NCBI GenBank assembly: GCA_037176845.1
Contig: JAYKXP010000121.1
Coordinates: forward strand, 1-64,000
Source: Paramarasmius palmivorus
Taxonomy: Eukaryota; Basidiomycota; Agaricomycetes; Agaricales; Marasmiaceae
Length of the DNA: 64,000 nucleotides
Direction: 5' to 3'
Positions within the stretch are counted from its first letter, which is position 1. Each line of letters opens with the position of its first letter. Under the pieces are notes generated by a model. The model was not told the DNA's origin. It did not search any database and worked only from the letters and a program-made list of their open reading frames with translations. Made by a program: the position numbers and the translations under genes. This document shows positions 1 to 11,166 of the stretch, piece by piece.

Positions 1-1362
1 AGGCAAACGTACTCCCGCTATCAACAATCATCGCAACCTCCATTTCAACGCCGACCGCAAGCTCAAGGATCACGCCCACCATTCAACAACGCCAGACCTG
101 CCCCGGGATATCGTCCTACTGCAACTGGTAATGGGAACTACAAGACATTCCGACCTAACGGGCAGCGGACCGCACCTGTGGCCAATAAAAGACCATATGC
201 TGGACCACGACGCTTTGTTTCGTTTACCAATCGAGACGGATCATGCTTTAGCTGTGGTAAACAAGGCCACAAGGCGTTCGAATGTCCAAACAAAGGAAAG
301 GAACGTTACGCAAGAATAGTAGAAGTCGATGAATATGGGAACGAAGTTGATGAAGCTGAGGCTGTGGAAGGCGAGGAACTGCCTGATGATGAAATTGATG
401 TCGATCAAACTCCTGAAGGAGCTGACGACGATGACGAAAGCGACCCGTATGCTGAGGAGGAGTATGAGGATGAAGAACACCTCGAGGCATTACACGCCGA
501 AGAAGGTCTGGAGTCCCTATCGGTATTCCGACCCTATGAGCGCGCTAGTATGATGCAGGAGGAACCTTTGGGAGTTTCTTCTGCTAATACACAGCATTGG
601 GTGGCGGACTCGGTACTCGCCAACATCCAAGAAACCACTTGGGACGACGAAGGTGACCCATATGCGGAGCACAAGGAAGGTATATTGGATTTCGGAGAGT
701 ACCTTGCAGGGATCAGAGAGTCTGTAGACAACCCTGGCCTGTACATGGCTACTACGGAACCCAGATGGGCCAAGACCACCAAGATGCAACGTAGACCTCA
801 ACGCGAGTTTAAAGAGAACAGATGCCTAGCGAGTTGGTTCATGTTCAACAGCTCGTCTGCGTTCACGCTCTGGGACTCGGGAAGTACGACGGAGATAGTT
901 ACTCCTGACTTCGCAGTCGCTACTTCTGCGGATATGTTCAAGATAATCAACTCTGCGATCCTTCAGCTCGGTACAAAAGGAAGCAGGGCTAGAATCAATT
1001 ATGGATGCTACGCCAAGTTTGCTATCGGAGAAGATAAGGCACGAGTCGAAGGAAAGGATTACTTCGACATCGCCAATATCGACAGGTACGACATCGTTCT
1101 AGGAAGCCGGTTCATGCGGAAACACGGCATAGTACTCGATTTCGAGAACGATGCCATATGGATGAAAGGAATCCAAATTCCTACCATACCTGTGGATGAG
1201 GAACAACAAGAAATCATACGGAGAGCTTCCAAACGCGTACTAGAAGAATCGAAAGGAATGCGTGAATACGACGTTCATGAATTCAAGGGCGCTATCGAAC
1301 AGATGGCTATGTACCAGAGTCAGACCAAAGGAGTCAGACCAAATGGGTACCGCGATGAATGA
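1..1362 (+). CDS. Gag (C-terminal part) plus aspartic protease of the Ty3/gypsy element
   Basis: The frame is open from base 1, so the N-terminal Gag lies outside the window. A CCHC zinc knuckle (C-x2-C-x4-H-x4-C) sits at about 244-288 after a Q/R/P/N-rich basic stretch and would bind RNA. A strongly acidic D/E-rich linker follows (about 330-500). The retroviral aspartic protease motif Asp-Ser-Gly lies at 874-882, and a typical ILG-like flap/helix region (VLGSRFMRKHG) at about 1096-1128. The frame stops at TGA 1360-1362. The same frame is open again immediately afterwards through the linker into reverse transcriptase, so the stop is either a mutation (CGA to TGA fits) or, less likely, a leaky stop between protease and RT. 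Confidence 0.88.
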   Translation, partial: RQTYSRYQQSSQPPFQRRPQAQGSRPPFNNARPAPGYRPTATGNGNYKTFRPNGQRTAPVANKRPYAGPRRFVSFTNRDGSCFSCGKQGHKAFECPNKGKERYARIVEVDEYGNEVDEAEAVEGEELPDDEIDVDQTPEGADDDDESDPYAEEEYEDEEHLEALHAEEGLESLSVFRPYERASMMQEEPLGVSSANTQHWVADSVLANIQETTWDDEGDPYAEHKEGILDFGEYLAGIRESVDNPGLYMATTEPRWAKTTKMQRRPQREFKENRCLASWFMFNSSSAFTLWDSGSTTEIVTPDFAVATSADMFKIINSAILQLGTKGSRARINYGCYAKFAIGEDKARVEGKDYFDIANIDRYDIVLGSRFMRKHGIVLDFENDAIWMKGIQIPTIPVDEEQQEIIRRASKRVLEESKGMREYDVHEFKGAIEQMAMYQSQTKGVRPNGYRDE

Positions 1363-4300
1363 CGGGACGCGGGGGAGCAACATAACGCTTCCCCACACAA
1401 GAAGAAACCACCGTGGTCTCCATTACTCAAGGATACCAAGGAACGGCCTTCAACGACGACTATTCCCATAACCTCTGGTGACACGCGAATCGATGTTCGC
1501 CTTGATATCAAGGACTCACCCCCGGACATGAGTAACGAACAACATCTGTCAACAGAGGAAGTTCAGCTCATGATCGAAGCATTGGATGCGGCGAGAGAAG
1601 TAGAGGAGTACATGACTACGGGATGGCAAAGTTCTACTGAAGGTAGAACCCCGCCTCTACAAGAACAACTCAACTGGGCTCGAATGAAGATACGAGAAAT
1701 GAACAATGGGCGTATACCTACGGAGGAAGACATTCCAGAGCTTCGGAAACGATGGTTAAAAGAGTTCGAAGACATCCTTGGTGGTGTCCCTGAGCGGCTA
1801 CCACCATTGCGGGAGGTCAACCACACAATACCTATTATTGATCCCGACAAGAAATACCGGACCTACCACCCTCGTTGCCCTCAAGCATTGGAGGAACTGC
1901 TGCGTGACAAGATCAATCAGTACATGCGTGCTGACTGGTGGATCCCTAAAGCAGTAGAGCAATGTGTACCAATGCTCTGCTTGCCCAAAAAGGATGGAGG
2001 TCTGCGAACGGTTCTCGACTGCCGTCAGCGTAACGACAACACAGTCAAAGACTGTACGCCGATGCCTGACCAAGATCAAATCCGAATGCATATGGCCAGC
2101 AAGAAGTACCGTTCAAAGATTGATTTGTCCAACGCGTATGAGCAAGTATGAGTGATTGACGAAGATGTGGACAAGACAGCCTTCTCTACAGTCCAAGGAA
2201 CGTTCGTCAGTACGGTCATGCAGCAAGGCGACTGTAATGCACCTTCGACGTTCCAAAGACTCATGACAACCATTTTCCGTGAATATATTGGAGTATTCTT
2301 GAGGGCGTACCTCGATGATCTTTTCGTAGGGAGCGACACGGTGGAAGAACACGAGATGCACTTACTGCTCGTGTTTGTTCGCCTACGTCAAGTCCAACTC
2401 TACTTAAAGGCATCTAAGGTAGATCTATACGCGGAAGTACTGGACTGCCTAGGGCACATCATCGATAAAATGGGACTTCACGCTGACGCCGATAAATTGG
2501 ACATAATTCGGAAATGGCGAACACCGCGAGAAAGAGACAGATACTCGCTTGTTCGAATTCGCGCGCGCGGGTTCCCCCCCCCCCCCTCTGACTCCCTATT
2601 GCATCGTTCTTGCCAGGAGTATCGGCCTACACCTCACCATTATCAGAAATGACCAAGAACAAGCAACCCTTCATGTGGCGCCCGGTGCATGAAGCCTGCA
2701 TGACACGTATCAAGGATCTATGTTGTAGCTCTAAGGTACCAGTCTTACGGCCTATCAATCCTCAGTTAGATGAACCAATTTGGGTCATCTGCGATGCGTC
2801 TGTTTCTGGCGTTGGTGCAATGTATGGTCAAGGACCTACATGGCAACAATGTCGACCTGCAGGATTCATGTCGAAGAAGTTCACGGATGCTCAGCGCAAC
2901 TACCGAGTATATGAGGCAGAGACCCTGGCTATTATCGAAGCGCTCATGAAATGGGAGGACAAATTATTAGGGTATCGAATTCACGTGGTGACCGATCATG
3001 AGTCACTGCAGTTTTTCAAAACCCAGAGACACCTCTCTGCTCGCCAAATGCGTTGGATGGAATTCCTATCACGGTTTGACTTTGACATTACCTACATCAA
3101 GGGTATACGGAACAAGGTCGCGGACGCATTATCAAGGTATTACGAGTCGGATACACCCGAGGAACTACATGATCCTCAACACTACGTCAATGCAGATGTG
3201 AGGCTGGACTCCACAGGCGAAGATCTCCCAATTGGACGCTCTGAGGAACTCAAGTTCATCCATGAACAATCGTTCTATATCAGAAAGTCAACAAGGATCC
3301 AAGAGCGACGAGAGCAACGGGACATTGAAGCGGAAGAACTTGAACGACATCGAAAAGCAAGAGAAGAGCGTGAACACCAGGAACAGCAGGATAACCCAAA
3401 GGAACCTGCAGTAACTGAGCCAACTCCTCACCGCTTTGACCCTGTCCTAGTCGATTCATTGGCAACTGGCCCGGATCTGAGGGTAGTTGTTCATGATTCT
3501 GACCCAGACTTCATGAACCACATTAGGATGTTCTACCCGGACGATCCTACCTTCTCCAAGGTACTGGAACATCCAGAAGACCATCCAAGATTTATAGTCA
3601 AAGATGGTCTAATCTGGTCCAGGAATCTAGCCGGGGAGGAAGTACTTTGTATTCCTCAATCAAGAAAAGGGTACCGGTCCCTCCGAGGCGTAATCCTGGA
3701 TCAAGCGCACCAGACAGTCGGACACTTTGGGCCCCAGAAAACTGCCGACTATATCAGGAAGTGGTACTGGTGGCCTAAAATCCACGGGATGACGGATCGG
3801 TTCTGTCGTGGATGTGAACCATGTATACGCGCAAAGGCAGAGAGGAAATTGCCGAGTGGATTACTACACACTCTGCCCATTCCTCGAAGACCTTGGGAGT
3901 CTATTGGCATGGACTTCGTTGGACCTTTCCTTGAGGTTGACGGTAGCAATTACTTATGGGTTGTTATATGTCGCCTCACGTCAATGGTTCACCTCATCCC
4001 CGTTCATACGACAAATACCGCGTCCGAATTAGCATTGGTATATTTCAAGGAGATCATGCGGCTACACGGACTCCCGGAGTCAATAGTATCGGATAGAGAC
4101 TCAAAGTTCACGTCGACATTTTGGCGAGAACTACACCGTCTCTTGGGTACCAAACTTTTGATGTCAACATCATTTCACCCTCAAACGGACGGAGTATCGG
4201 AACGTGCAATTCAGAACGTATCTCAGATACTACGAACAACGATACAGCCCAGCCAATTGGACTGGCAAGCTAAACTGCCTGTGGTCGAGTTTGCAATCAA

Positions 4301-5015
4301 CTCTAGCGTGAGCGAGACCACTGGTTTTGCTCCATTCGAACTTAACTATGGGTACCTGCCAACAATGATGCGAGAGGTACGAAAGGATACGACAGTACCC
4401 CCAGGAGTACGTGCATTCGCCATCCAGGCCATGCAGAACCTGTACGATGCCCACGACGCTATAATAGCTGCGCGGGTAGTGCAAACCCATAATGCCAACA
4501 AGAATCGACGACCGGAACCGGAACTCAGAGTGGGGGACAAGGTCTACCTGTCTACTAAGGACCTAAACCTCCCTAAGGACCGTGTACGCAAACTCTGCCC
4601 CAAGTTTGTAGGACCGTACACAATCCTTGAGGCATACCCTGAAACCTCGAACTATGTTCTGGACTTACCACCGGACCTCACGGCGAGAGGTATACACTCG
4701 CGGTTCCATGTTAGTCGGCTGAGAACGTACCACGAAAGTGATACACTTCTGTTCCCAGACCGTACGAAACCAGAACCTTACGATTTCGGAAAGCCAGATG
4801 ATGCAGAGCAGTTCGTGGTGAAGATAGAAGGTCACGAATGGCGAGGGGGAAAGTTATATTTCGGAATCAGATGGGACGATGGCGACCTGACTTGGCAGCC
4901 ATACGCCGACATCAAAGAGCTCAAGGTACTAGACGAGTACTTCAAACTCAATGGTGTTCGACGTTGGCAAGACTTGCCCAAGAAGAAGGGGACGCGTGGG
5001 AAGAATAGTAACTAA
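1363..5015 (+). pseudogene. Pol (RT - RNase H - integrase - chromodomain-like), broken
   Basis: Frame 1 continues from the Gag-protease stop. RT shows the LPKKDGG...DCRQ region (about 1981), the motif A core DLSNAY (about 2120), QGDCNAPSTF (about 2225) and YLDD (2308-2319). A TGA at 2149-2151 interrupts the frame right after motif A. A frameshift follows near a GC repeat and a run of 13 C (2574-2586), and coding resumes in the third frame at about 2607. RNase H has the DAS and TDHES motifs (about 2790 and 2990). Integrase has the HHCC finger (about 3697-3825) and a DDE triad at Asp 3912-3914, Asp 4092-4094 and Glu 4200-4202, giving exact D-D35-E spacing. The C terminus (about 4800-4960) is chromodomain-like, with WDDGDLTWQPYADI. 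With two lesions the polyprotein cannot be made without recoding. Confidence 0.9.
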
Positions 5016-5033
5016 TATAGAAATAATTATATA

Positions 5034-7370
5034 ATGTACACCAACTCATACCGCGACCACCACCACCACCACCACCACCACACCGCAACTAAAGCCAACA
5101 GCAGCAAGATGTCCAACTATTCAAGAAGATCTGATCGTGGCAACGATCATGCCGGGGAGCCCAGGGATGGAAAAGGAAAAGGCAGAGCGACGGAAGATGT
5201 GGAAATGAAGGATGAGCGGGAGAAGAAATCAGAATGGGCAATAAAGAAGATAAACGCGGGAGACCAGGTACTGCCAATCGTGCACCACAAGACGAACTGT
5301 GATGCATGTAAACAGTACTCGGTGCACCTGTTCGAGGCAACAATGGAAGATGACGAAGGATTGGAGAGGAAGGTACGGGAACTCAGAGCCCAAAGTCAGA
5401 GCCAATCGGCAACGACACAGGGAAATGAGAAGGCACAAGAGGAGGTAGAAAAGCTGCAAAAGAAGAACAGAGAACTCGAACGAGACCTTCAGGAAGCACG
5501 GATGCGATCCAGAAGGGTAGAAGATGATCTCAGTGATCTAAGGGACAAACACGCAAGGGTGACCAGAGAGCTGAGGGATACGAAGGACGACGTTATGCAT
5601 TGGCGCAGAAAGTATCACGATGTCCAAGACGAACGTGACCGTGCATCGAGGAAACCACCGACCGCCAATGTAGGACGCAGCCCGACGCGTACATCAGGAG
5701 GATCCTCGACGAAACGACCGAGACCGACTGAAGAACGCGCAGGACGCACCATGCAACAAGGCAGAGGCTCATGGACACAGGCGTCCAGTTCGTCTTCGAG
5801 ACCGGACCACTCGCAACGTCTACCTTCATCGTCGAGACCCTCTCTTACAGTATCGACCACTGCACCTCCATCTACTTCGACGAATTCACCAGCCATATCC
5901 GTAGACACCTCACCAAATCGATCTCCAGCCGCAACCATGACATCCACCACGACTACGGCGACTACTACGCTACAAGGACAAACCACCAACTCTCCTACAT
6001 TTCTGACTCAGGTTACTGGACCGTCGTCAGCGGCAGAGTCGGACCTACCCCCAGGTGCTGCTCCATCCATGTATGGAGGAGTATACTACTCGGACGACGA
6101 CGACGGAGGCGATGAAGACGACGACTACGATAGTGAAGCTGCGAGTAATGACGGTCGCCCAAAGAAGAAAATGAAACTTCGCAAAGCAACCGGTCACATA
6201 GCGCTCGACAAGCTTCCTAGCCTGTCTGGTCTAGCAATAACGAAGATAGGAGGACAAGCTCCAAACTTCTTGCAAAACCACCGCCTGCCCAATCCAAGAA
6301 CAGCATTGGCACAGGATCGACTTCACCTTCAACCAACAAGATGCAGTAGTGAAGATGGGTCGCGCCAGTACGCCAGGCAACTTCGAGGATGTATACCACA
6401 TCCAAAGAGTTATCGCGGCCGTAACGATGCAAGGAGATTGAATGGTAATGTCCCACCTGGGCCTCGATACCTTCAGGAGAATTGGAAAGGAGTGGTTTGG
6501 TACTTAACGGGCAAGGATGAGAGCAAATGGGTCGGGGAGGTGACGAAGAAGAAGCAGCAGAAGAAATCAAAGGTGCCTCCGATACCACCTCCGAAGTGGG
6601 GCGACAAACCGGCAAATCTGGCACAGTCAATGGCCATCAACTGTTGCACATTCAACGCCCCTGGGACGAGAGTGTCAACAACACTGCAGGTTGACTTACT
6701 TGCAACGTGGGCTCACTCGATATACCGACTTATCGCCCCAATCCATAAACCAAGTCGCAACAATTCCACCGAAGGAAGGAAGCACTGGAACCTTGTATTC
6801 CTCGAACTCGTATCCCAGCCGTTCCTATACGAGCAATTATTGCGCTTCCACAATCATTCCGTTAACCCCAATGCTTCATACCTGGACCAGAAGAACGAAT
6901 ATGCCCCTCTGGGTCTGACTGTGGAGTCACTAGCGGAGCAATTAGCAGGTCTTGGGGTTACAGTTGACATCGTCAACTCCATGCACTCGTGGGCGATGAA
7001 CTTCCTCGAGGATGGGCCATACGTATTCCCCGAGAACAATCACCACTGGCGAGAACTGCAATCGCGCGCCAGCGAGCGACTTCGAGTATTCGGTGTCCCT
7101 TCAGGGAGCGGATATACGGGGCCTAGGGTTTGGAATCCGCCTAATGATTGGGTCATCAAGGATTGCGTCGAGGAGCGGAAGAACCGACTGGCGACATGGC
7201 ATGATCATCAGAAACGCCTCCGAAAGAGTACCAAACAATCTGTTAACTCTCCGGTAGCGTCTTCCTCTAAGCCTACGACTACCAACCTGCCCACGGCATC
7301 CAGCAGTGCAGACGAAGACCATGTCATGGCTCCTCCACCAGACCCTAATCCAATGAGGCCACACCGTTGA
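5034..7370 (+). CDS. Additional downstream ORF of the Ty3/gypsy element, function unknown
   Basis: A 778-codon open frame lies between the integrase and the LTR, so it belongs to the element. ATG codons are at 5034 and 5109. The first lies just before a run of His codons (5056-5081), and the second may be the true start. The N terminus is charged (DGKGKGRATEDVEM) and has a CDAC pair (about 5311). A long predicted coiled coil follows, rich in E/K/R (about 5350-5640), then a S/T/P-rich low-complexity stretch, an acidic patch and a basic KKKMKLRK stretch (about 6165-6185, possible nuclear signal). The C-terminal half is more globular and tryptophan-containing. I recognise no enzyme or envelope feature, signal peptide or membrane segment. 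A chaperone or second Gag-like structural role is only a guess. Confidence 0.7.
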   Translation: MYTNSYRDHHHHHHHHTATKANSSKMSNYSRRSDRGNDHAGEPRDGKGKGRATEDVEMKDEREKKSEWAIKKINAGDQVLPIVHHKTNCDACKQYSVHLFEATMEDDEGLERKVRELRAQSQSQSATTQGNEKAQEEVEKLQKKNRELERDLQEARMRSRRVEDDLSDLRDKHARVTRELRDTKDDVMHWRRKYHDVQDERDRASRKPPTANVGRSPTRTSGGSSTKRPRPTEERAGRTMQQGRGSWTQASSSSSRPDHSQRLPSSSRPSLTVSTTAPPSTSTNSPAISVDTSPNRSPAATMTSTTTTATTTLQGQTTNSPTFLTQVTGPSSAAESDLPPGAAPSMYGGVYYSDDDDGGDEDDDYDSEAASNDGRPKKKMKLRKATGHIALDKLPSLSGLAITKIGGQAPNFLQNHRLPNPRTALAQDRLHLQPTRCSSEDGSRQYARQLRGCIPHPKSYRGRNDARRLNGNVPPGPRYLQENWKGVVWYLTGKDESKWVGEVTKKKQQKKSKVPPIPPPKWGDKPANLAQSMAINCCTFNAPGTRVSTTLQVDLLATWAHSIYRLIAPIHKPSRNNSTEGRKHWNLVFLELVSQPFLYEQLLRFHNHSVNPNASYLDQKNEYAPLGLTVESLAEQLAGLGVTVDIVNSMHSWAMNFLEDGPYVFPENNHHWRELQSRASERLRVFGVPSGSGYTGPRVWNPPNDWVIKDCVEERKNRLATWHDHQKRLRKSTKQSVNSPVASSSKPTTTNLPTASSSADEDHVMAPPPDPNPMRPHR

Positions 7371-7615
7371 CACGAGATGAGGATCATCACATGCACGTCG
7401 ACGAGAACCCTCCAGGTCCGACCGACGAGTCAGGAGTAGTAGCCAGTACAGCCTATCTATTCCCAGGCCTCGACATCACTGGTGACTTAGAAACGGACGC
7501 AGCCAGATATCACCAAGGCCTGGCTACTCAACGGCCTAGGTCACCGCTCGAATACGTCGGAAAGGATAACACTAACGACCCTGCCACTACTCCTTTCGAC
7601 CCTCCATCCGCGTAA
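7371..7615 (+). other. Short open continuation after the extra ORF, in another frame
   Basis: Directly after the stop of the extra ORF an 80-codon frame is open in a different phase. It has similar composition (DEDHHMHVDENPPGP against DEDHVMAPPPDPNP just upstream), with an acidic, P/D-rich C terminus. It may be the original C terminus lost by a frameshift, or a spurious tail. No domain is visible. Confidence 0.35.
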
Positions 7616-7775
7616 CATCATCTACGCCTACTTCCCAGTTCTTGCATTCGTTCGTTCATTCCTCGATCCCCCTGCAATCCATCACCTCACTCGCACGTCG
7701 CATCGCCTTTCGGATTTCTTGGGTAATCATCTATTGGTTTGAACACTCGCAAACCTGCCTGGAGTTGGTTTGGCC

Positions 7776-7783
7776 GGGGAGGA
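7776..7783 (+). promoter_or_regulatory. Polypurine tract of the retrotransposon
   Basis: GGGGAGGA lies immediately 5' of the LTR boundary TGTGACGG. This is the position and composition expected for the plus-strand primer of reverse transcription. Confidence 0.7.
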
Positions 7784-7999
7784 TGTGACGGACGCTATAC
7801 GCATTGTAGACTACCTTATTGCCGAGCCCGTTAAATAGTTGTATTGTTATATTTGTACATAACTAACTCTTTTTATCTACACTACTTGGTCGTGCTCAGC
7901 TGCCCCTAACGGGTCACCAGTCCCTAAACCCACAGATACACCAACTGCGTGTCCTACCCCTTCACAGGGATCGACCAAGCGGAAAGTGTACCTGTTACA
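7784..7999 (+). repeat. 3' LTR of the Ty3/gypsy element (about 216 bp)
   Basis: The candidate LTR begins TGTGACGG directly after the polypurine tract and ends ...GTTACA, giving a short imperfect inverted repeat (TGTGAC / GTTACA) with TG...CA ends. T/A-rich promoter-like sequence lies inside (about 7830-7880). The 5' LTR is not in the window, so the 3' boundary and target duplication (CTAAC at 8000-8004 would be next) cannot be confirmed. Confidence 0.6.
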
Positions 8000-9027
8000 C
8001 TAACAGGTCATCGTGTACATTACGAGTTCGAAATGAAATGAGAAGTCGTTCTTTATGGGGGGAAGTACAACAGCTTCGCCATCGTGGAGATTTTCTCACG
8101 GGTCTCCTTGCTTTTCACACGGATTGTCTTTTTCTCGCGGGTTCTGTGGTTGAAATGTCGATCGGCTTCTTGGTCATCTTTGTTGAACCATGGTCGATCT
8201 CCGCTCGGCGCTGAGGATAACAATAGGGATGACTCTTTGGGTATGTTGATTTTGTCTGTTGGATCACTTATGTTACTCGTGTTGCTGGCGGTTGAATTCC
8301 TATTTACGTTCAACATTTCGGAGAGGCAGCGGGTTGAAGGTTATGCAGGGGCACAGAACTGATTCGGTACGATATGCGTGTAGGGATTTGCTGATATAGC
8401 GAGAAAACACTAACTAACGATATCTTTCGTCGCTATGTTCTTATAGTACCGGCATGTTATACGTTATACGTTTAGGTCGCCGTGGGCTGCTGCCTCTATG
8501 TTGTCCGGCTGGTTTGTTCCTGGGTTGCGAAAACAGAATCAATGTTACTGGAGGTTTTTTTTTTTTTTTTTTTGATTTGCAAGGTGTGTAACGATAGGTT
8601 GACGGTTGGTCGTGTTCTTCGTTAAAGCTGTTGTATTTAGTGCTCAGTGCTTTCCGGGGAAGTCGGAGTTAGATGGTGTCTGTGACGTAGGTGGTCGGTC
8701 GGTGCCTGTTACGGTGTTGAGGGGATTCTTGCCTTCGAGTTCCGTTTTACCGTTTGCTTTGCATTCGGAGGTCTCTGTTCGCTATCTGGGTACCCGCGTA
8801 ATTCTGGAACATTCTGTTCACTCAGGCTACTCTTCGAACGTCTGGGATGGAAGTCGGGCTAAATGTGTGGCGTGTTCGGGTTTTCGAACGTTGGTGGGTG
8901 TCTTGTGGATTTTAGAGTTAAGTTGTTTGTTAACTGTTTTCGCAGTTCGCGGTGAACGTGTATTTTAGGCAGGTTTGCTCGATTGACTTGTAGCTGCCTG
9001 GCTCCTTTTTCGACGACACGGTTCGTG
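8000..9027. other. Intergenic stretch, no supported gene
   Basis: This G+T-rich stretch lies between the LTR and NT1. It holds a run of 19 T at 8555-8573. An uninterrupted frame at 8606-8968 (+) has no start context, domain or paralogue in the window, and I treat it as chance. Confidence 0.5.
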
Positions 9028-10969
9028 ATGGACAAACTGTCTGTTATGTGAGTTGTAGCTCTGAGTTTTTTGTTTTGTTGTTGCTCATGATTTCGGTTTC
9101 TACTTTGGTAGGCCTTACCCTTTCTGGGAGCCTTTTCACGATTCTGTGTCGCCGGATGGATTGGCTTTGTTGAAGAGGGTGTCGCCGCTCACCCGACACG
9201 AAGTGAGGTTGTACGAGAGCAAGACGTTCTGCGTCAGTCGTCTTTATGGCCGTTTTTTTTCCGAACCAGATATTGGTCAATTTAGGAGAGTGCAAGCGCG
9301 TTGTGGTGCACTGGTTTCTGGTTCAGTTGTCGTTCAGTTCTTGTCGCGAAAAGTGTTCGAGCCTGGAGACCTCGATATATTCGTTCCCTTCCTGGAGCTT
9401 GTTCGGTTAGGGCAGTTCTTGTCGTCCGTTGGGTACGTGTTCCAGGCGAGCGCTAGTTCTTCTGGGAAGAGTGGTGAAGGTACCTTCGAGGATGCTGTTT
9501 TAGATGCTATTCGTGCGTTTGGAGATGAGGAGGGGGGTGTACGAGGGGATTACGACGATCCAGCCGTGGTCGGGGTGTTTAATTTCGTGAACGAGGAGCA
9601 GAAAAGGATTCAGCTGGTGGGGACACAAAGAGACGCAATTGAAGTGGTGTTGAGGTTTTATTCCAGTTCGTCGTTTGTTACTGGTTTGTCGTCGTTGTGT
9701 GCTGACGATTCTTCGCAAGCGTTAACAATGAATATCGTGACTTCTAGTCAAGTTATTTCGTTCTATCCTCGCACGTCTTTCGTCGAAGATGTTGCTGTGT
9801 ATTTGAAGTATCCTACTGACGCGGTTGCAAGTGGTGCTGCGAAGTACGAGGAGAGGGGATGGTCTTCGGAATCGATGATTACTGCAATTTGTGCGTTGGC
9901 CGTTGATGGGGAATTAGCGTTGAAGACACGCTGGGTCGGAGATAGTCATTGCTGGGTTATTGATTTGGAGGCATTGGATGACTTGGTGTCTGATGTGGTT
10001 GCTTATCCGACGCTGAGGGTTACGTCGTGGTCGTTGGAATGTGCGTCGCAGTCGTCCGTTCGTGTCTCTCCGAATCGCATGGAGTGTCCTTCTTTACCGG
10101 ATGGAATCGTCGTGTCGTGGGACGCGGAGCGTGAACTTTGGTCTCAAGAGTGTATGTTGGCCATTGCGAGTCATTTGGCCGACAGACATGTTAGTGATTC
10201 GGCGACGTTGTTCGAGCGCTATCCTTGGGAATATGTTCGTTCCGGTGGACAGGATCAGGAAACGTGTGCTGTTTTTCTCCTACTTTGTTCTTAGCTGATA
10301 ATGTTCAGCAGGTCGTCGGCTCGTGAACACTTTGTTTTTAGTGCTGTTGATTGTTGGTTGAGGGATTCGGAGGAGGATGCTGTTGGGTAGGTTTGTGTTG
10401 TTGTGGCCCTCTCTGTCGTCTCGTTGTGGTTGTTGTTGTCGATTTTCGGCTTTTCTTCGTTGCGACATCCTGTTTGTGGGCGTATTGCTAACTATCAGCC
10501 TTTCTTAGGGATCAACGAGACCTCGAACAACACCAGGCGTATGTATTCCGCTTCTTGTCTGCGTTATACCCGCGTATGAACGATGAGTTTCGTTTGGATT
10601 CCGACTTACGGGCTATGCATCGAGCGTTTGTTTCTGCCGCCGAGATGTACGAAGGGGTTGCGTCGCCATCCGATTTACCGAGTGGCCACGTTGTTGCTTT
10701 GCTTCGTCGGTATGTCCGATATGTTCGTCAGACTGGGTACGAAGACAGAATTTTGGTGCGCCCGTGTGCTTCTGTTCGATGATTCTATTTTTGATTTATT
10801 TTAGACCGAGTTACGATTTTGGTTCGACTGGGAGTATAATAAAGTTTGGACTACGTGTACAGTTCGTGTGTCGGCGGATCAGTTGGTGAAGGTAAAAGAG
10901 GATATGGGTCAGTGGCGCACTAGGGAGTACACTGGTGCTCGGTTGAAGGTTGAATTGGCGAGTTATTGA
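9028..10969 (+). CDS. NT1: nucleotidyltransferase-fold-like protein of an expanded fungal family, 6 exons
   Basis: Exons 9028-9047, 9112-9665, 9720-10263, 10309-10386, 10509-10755 and 10805-10969 close to 535 codons. The first exon is only 20 nt (MDKLSVM), as in NT2 and NT3. Residues about 72-95 read GALVSGS...FEPGDLDIF, a G-S followed by D-x-D, which is the pattern of nucleotidyltransferase active sites. The next conserved segment is VGVFNF...RIQLV, then MNIVTSSQVISFYPRTSF and KYEERGW. A separate C-terminal part begins at FLSALYP and ends with a beta-rich exon. Similar hypothetical proteins are, to my knowledge, numerous in Agaricomycetes. No substrate is known. Both flanking introns of the 10309-10386 exon and the phases match NT2 and NT3, which strongly supports the model. 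Function as an active transferase is inference. Confidence 0.8.
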
Positions 10970-11166
10970 CAGGCTGTGTGGCACAGCAGATTGCACGGTT
11001 TTGGCTTGATGTTGTCTCTATTCGTTGTTGACGGGATTCTGTTTTGTTGTGGATTGGATCTGGTGTTCGGGTAGATGAAGATGCTTGTGGTATAAAAAAA
11101 GAGCTGCTGGTGTGGTAGATTAGTCTCTTTAACACGGCCTGCTTTGGAGTTTTCGTGGTCTTCGGC
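10970..11166 (+). promoter_or_regulatory. Promoter region of FA1 with TATA box
   Basis: TATAAAAAAA at 11091-11100 lies 67 bp before the FA1 ATG (11167), a usual distance for a fungal TATA box and short leader. The same DNA must contain the NT1 terminator, because NT1 stops at 10969. Confidence 0.5.

Larger units (their letters stand above)
1..7999 (+). mobile_element. Ty3/gypsy (chromovirus-like) LTR retrotransposon, 5' end outside the window
   Basis: Reading left to right the element shows a zinc-knuckle Gag, an aspartic protease, reverse transcriptase, RNase H, integrase with a chromodomain-like tail, an additional downstream ORF, a purine-rich tract and one LTR. This protease-RT-RNase H-integrase order defines Ty3/gypsy, and the tail after the integrase points to chromoviruses. 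The 5' LTR and the start of gag lie before base 1. Pol is broken by an in-frame stop and a frameshift, so this copy is unlikely to be autonomous. Chromoviruses are common in Agaricomycetes. Confidence 0.93.

Noticed and set aside
517..801. Minus-strand frames under gag-pol (517-801, 1563-2091, 5593-5989, 6217-6630 and others).
   Set aside because: They mirror clearly coding plus-strand domains and have no features of their own.
1360..1362. Programmed stop readthrough between protease and RT.
   Set aside because: Kept only as an alternative. A second TGA at 2149 in an RT core motif and the C13 frameshift show that the copy is simply decayed.
5056..5081. Repeated CAC/CCA unit as a possible CRISPR-like or regulatory repeat.
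   Set aside because: It is a trinucleotide run encoding histidines at the start of the extra retrotransposon ORF.
8606..8968. 120-codon plus ORF upstream of NT1.
   Set aside because: No start context, motif or paralogue. The G+T-rich strand is poor in stop codons, making chance frames common.
9146..10782. Two-gene toxin-antitoxin-like cassette: an NTase ORF followed each time by a small conserved ORF (10555-10782, 43795-44379, 45997-46425).
   Set aside because: Phase-2 introns of the same position join both parts in NT1, NT2 and NT3, and in NT4 both parts lie in one continuous exon, so they are one protein.
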